Positions 5,401-6,807 of a stretch of DNA of 6,807 bases are shown one piece after another. The stretch is from Candidatus Competibacteraceae bacterium (GTDB lineage Bacteria; Pseudomonadota; Gammaproteobacteria; Competibacterales; Competibacteraceae). Below the pieces are notes generated by a model. That model searched no databases. It was not told where the DNA came from and saw nothing but the letters and a program-made list of their open reading frames with translations. How positions within the stretch are numbered: position 1 is the first letter of the stretch; each line of letters opens with the position of its first letter. Both the position numbers and the translations under genes were made by a program. The stretch is taken from assembly GCA_012032855.1 (NCBI GenBank), contig JAAUQA010000176.1, positions 1 through 6,807 on the forward strand, in the 5' to 3' direction.

Positions 5401-6807
5401 TTACTGTGGGGTAGTGCCGTTGGAGGCTAGGCCCTGTAACAGATCAAGACCGGATTGCGCCAAGGTATAGCGGTTCTTTTTGGCAGCGCTCAGCCATTTA
5501 CGCGCGGTTTCCAGATCCCGTTCAATGCCGACGCCTTGCACGTACATCATGCCCAACCGGTATTGCGCTTCGGCATCGCCCGCTTTGGCGGCTTTCTCGT
5601 ACCATTGGGCAGCTTGCGAGAAATCCTGATCGACACCGTCCCCCACGGCATAGGCATTACCCAAATACAACATGGCCTCGATACTACCGCGCCTAGCGGC
5701 TTTCGCGAACCAATCGCGGGCGGCGGCAGGATCGGCTACGCCGCCATAGCCCTTGCGATACGCGTGTGCAACTTTCAGCACGGCATCGGTGTCGCCCAAA
5801 TCGGCGGCGCGGCGATACCAGCGCAAGGCCTGTTCGGGTTGCGGAGAGGTCCCGATACCCCGTTCGTAGGCCCGGGCAATGGCACTAGCTGCCTCGACGC
5901 CACCACCGCGCCCGGCCCGTTGATACCAGTTAAAGGCCAGTTCGACGTCCCGCACGCCGCGTTCTCCGCGCAGCAGAGATTTACCGATCTGAAGCGCATA
6001 ATTCGGCTGTAAGGCAACAGCACGTTCGAACCAGCGGTTCGCCATCGCTCGATCAGACTTAACGCCTTGACCTGCCAAATAAGCCCAGCCGAGTTCGCGC
6101 ATGGCTGACGCCGAACCGGCTTCCGCCGCCTGCCGATACCAATACACCGCTTGTTGAGAATCTTTGGGAACGCCGGAACCGGTGCGATAGGCCTCGGCAA
6201 GATAGTCCATGGCGGGCCGGCTGTCGCCCTCAGCGGCCTGCCGATACCAGCGCACCGCTTCACCGCGATCAACCGGCACACCCAGACCTTCGGCGTAAAC
6301 TCGTCCGAGTTCGCGGGCGGCAGCAACCGAACCGGTGGCTGCCGCCTGTTCATAGAAGCTGATTGCCTCAATTGGATCGCGCACCGTGCCTACGCCTTCG
6401 GAATAGGCTCGCGCCAGTTCGATATAAGCACCGGTTTTGCCGCCTTCCGCCGCTTGCGAGAAATAATCGAAGGCGCGTGCCGGATCACGCTCGACCCCGA
6501 GCCCTTGGGAATACGCTCGACCCAGTTCCAGATAAGCTGAACTCAACCCCAGTGCGGCGGCACGCTCGAAATGTTCCACAGCCAGCTGTGGATCTTGCGG
6601 AAACCCATCCGCACCGGCATACAAACGACCAAGCTCGAGATAAGCCGAAGCGACGCCGGCTTTGCCGGCCTCTTGAAACAGCGTAATGGCCTGCCGATAA
6701 TCGCGCACAACCCCATTACCCTGACTATAAACCCGCGCCAACTCCAGTGTGGCACTGGCTGAACCAGCAGCAGCGGCCTGCCGATAAAACGTCACGGCCC
6801 GACCGGA
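5401..6807 (-). CDS. algK: AlgK-like Sel1/TPR-repeat protein, 5' end outside window
   Basis: The frame is open from the right edge (TCC GGT CGG GCC before the GTG at 6795) to TAA at 5403-5401, giving at least 468 residues. It is built almost entirely of 36-residue Sel1-like repeats with the pattern A--WY-QAA--G---A---LG--Y--G-GV--D. I count twelve recognisable repeats plus a degenerate thirteenth at the C-terminus, which ends LLQGLASNGTTPQ. AlgK in Pseudomonas is an outer-membrane lipoprotein of Sel1-like repeats, about 475 residues long, that bridges the periplasm and assists the AlgE pore. Position beside an outer-membrane barrel and the Alg8-Alg44 polymerase supports the same scaffold role here. 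The signal sequence or lipobox is not visible, and since the repeats already fill the visible part, the full protein must be longer than AlgK. The symbol is functional by analogy, because Sel1 repeats are common in unrelated proteins. Confidence 0.8.
   Translation of the reverse strand, partial: SGRAVTFYRQAAAAGSASATLELARVYSQGNGVVRDYRQAITLFQEAGKAGVASAYLELGRLYAGADGFPQDPQLAVEHFERAAALGLSSAYLELGRAYSQGLGVERDPARAFDYFSQAAEGGKTGAYIELARAYSEGVGTVRDPIEAISFYEQAAATGSVAAARELGRVYAEGLGVPVDRGEAVRWYRQAAEGDSRPAMDYLAEAYRTGSGVPKDSQQAVYWYRQAAEAGSASAMRELGWAYLAGQGVKSDRAMANRWFERAVALQPNYALQIGKSLLRGERGVRDVELAFNWYQRAGRGGGVEAASAIARAYERGIGTSPQPEQALRWYRRAADLGDTDAVLKVAHAYRKGYGGVADPAAARDWFAKAARRGSIEAMLYLGNAYAVGDGVDQDFSQAAQWYEKAAKAGDAEAQYRLGMMYVQGVGIERDLETARKWLSAAKKNRYTLAQSGLDLLQGLASNGTTPQ
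5401..6807 (-). repeat. Imperfect 108-bp tandem repeat encoding Sel1 units
   Basis: The protein repeat of 36 residues appears at DNA level as diverged 108-bp units. For example, the plus-strand string TGCCGATA occurs at 6131, 6239 and 6779, spaced by exact multiples of 108 (108 and 540). The units have diverged enough to suggest an old array rather than a recent expansion. Confidence 0.75.

Noticed and set aside
6576..6591. CCACAGC-CA-GCTGTGG inverted repeat in the AlgK-like gene.
   Set aside because: The arms are only 7 bp and it sits in ordinary Sel1 codons; short palindromes like this are expected by chance.
1..6807. tRNA, rRNA, CRISPR arrays, insertion sequences, attachment sites.
   Set aside because: No direct-repeat/spacer arrays, transposase frames or tRNA-like folds were noticed; coding genes fill the window almost end to end.

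Overview
The window is the inner part of one leftward-reading operon, with every gene on the minus strand, for synthesis and export of an alginate-like (polymannuronate-type) exopolysaccharide in a Gram-negative bacterium. The close match of Alg8 and Alg44 to the pseudomonad proteins and the moderately high GC suggest a gammaproteobacterium. Sequence alone does not fix the genus; a non-pseudomonad such as a methanotroph or another environmental lineage is plausible but unproven.

In transcription order (right to left) the layout is: (1) 6807-5401, an AlgK-like protein made of Sel1/TPR-like repeats, with its 5' end outside the window; (2) 5383-4074, a secreted outer-membrane beta-barrel protein, split by one frameshift near 5080; (3) 4074-2488, alg8, the GT2 polymerase; (4) 2464-1188, alg44, the c-di-GMP-binding PilZ and periplasmic co-polymerase, split by one frameshift near 1972; (5) 1188-1, an unrecognised exported or membrane-anchored alpha-helical protein running off the left edge. 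Junctions are a 17-bp gap, a TGATG overlap, a 23-bp gap and a TAATG overlap. There is no room for an internal promoter and no evident terminator, so this looks like a single transcript.

Inferred working model: c-di-GMP binds the PilZ domain of Alg44 and activates Alg8, which polymerises GDP-mannuronate (or a related sugar nucleotide) and passes the chain across the inner membrane. The Alg44 periplasmic domain, the AlgK-like repeat scaffold and the outer-membrane barrel then guide it out of the cell.

The set departs from the classical Pseudomonas operon (algD-alg8-alg44-algK-algE-algG...) in three ways. The AlgK-like gene comes first. The barrel does not look like AlgE. An unfamiliar helical protein follows alg44 directly. 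Two single-base frameshifts of the same sense, in two otherwise well-conserved genes, need resolving before either gene is called broken. No RNA genes, mobile elements, CRISPR arrays or gene-free stretches over 300 bases were seen.
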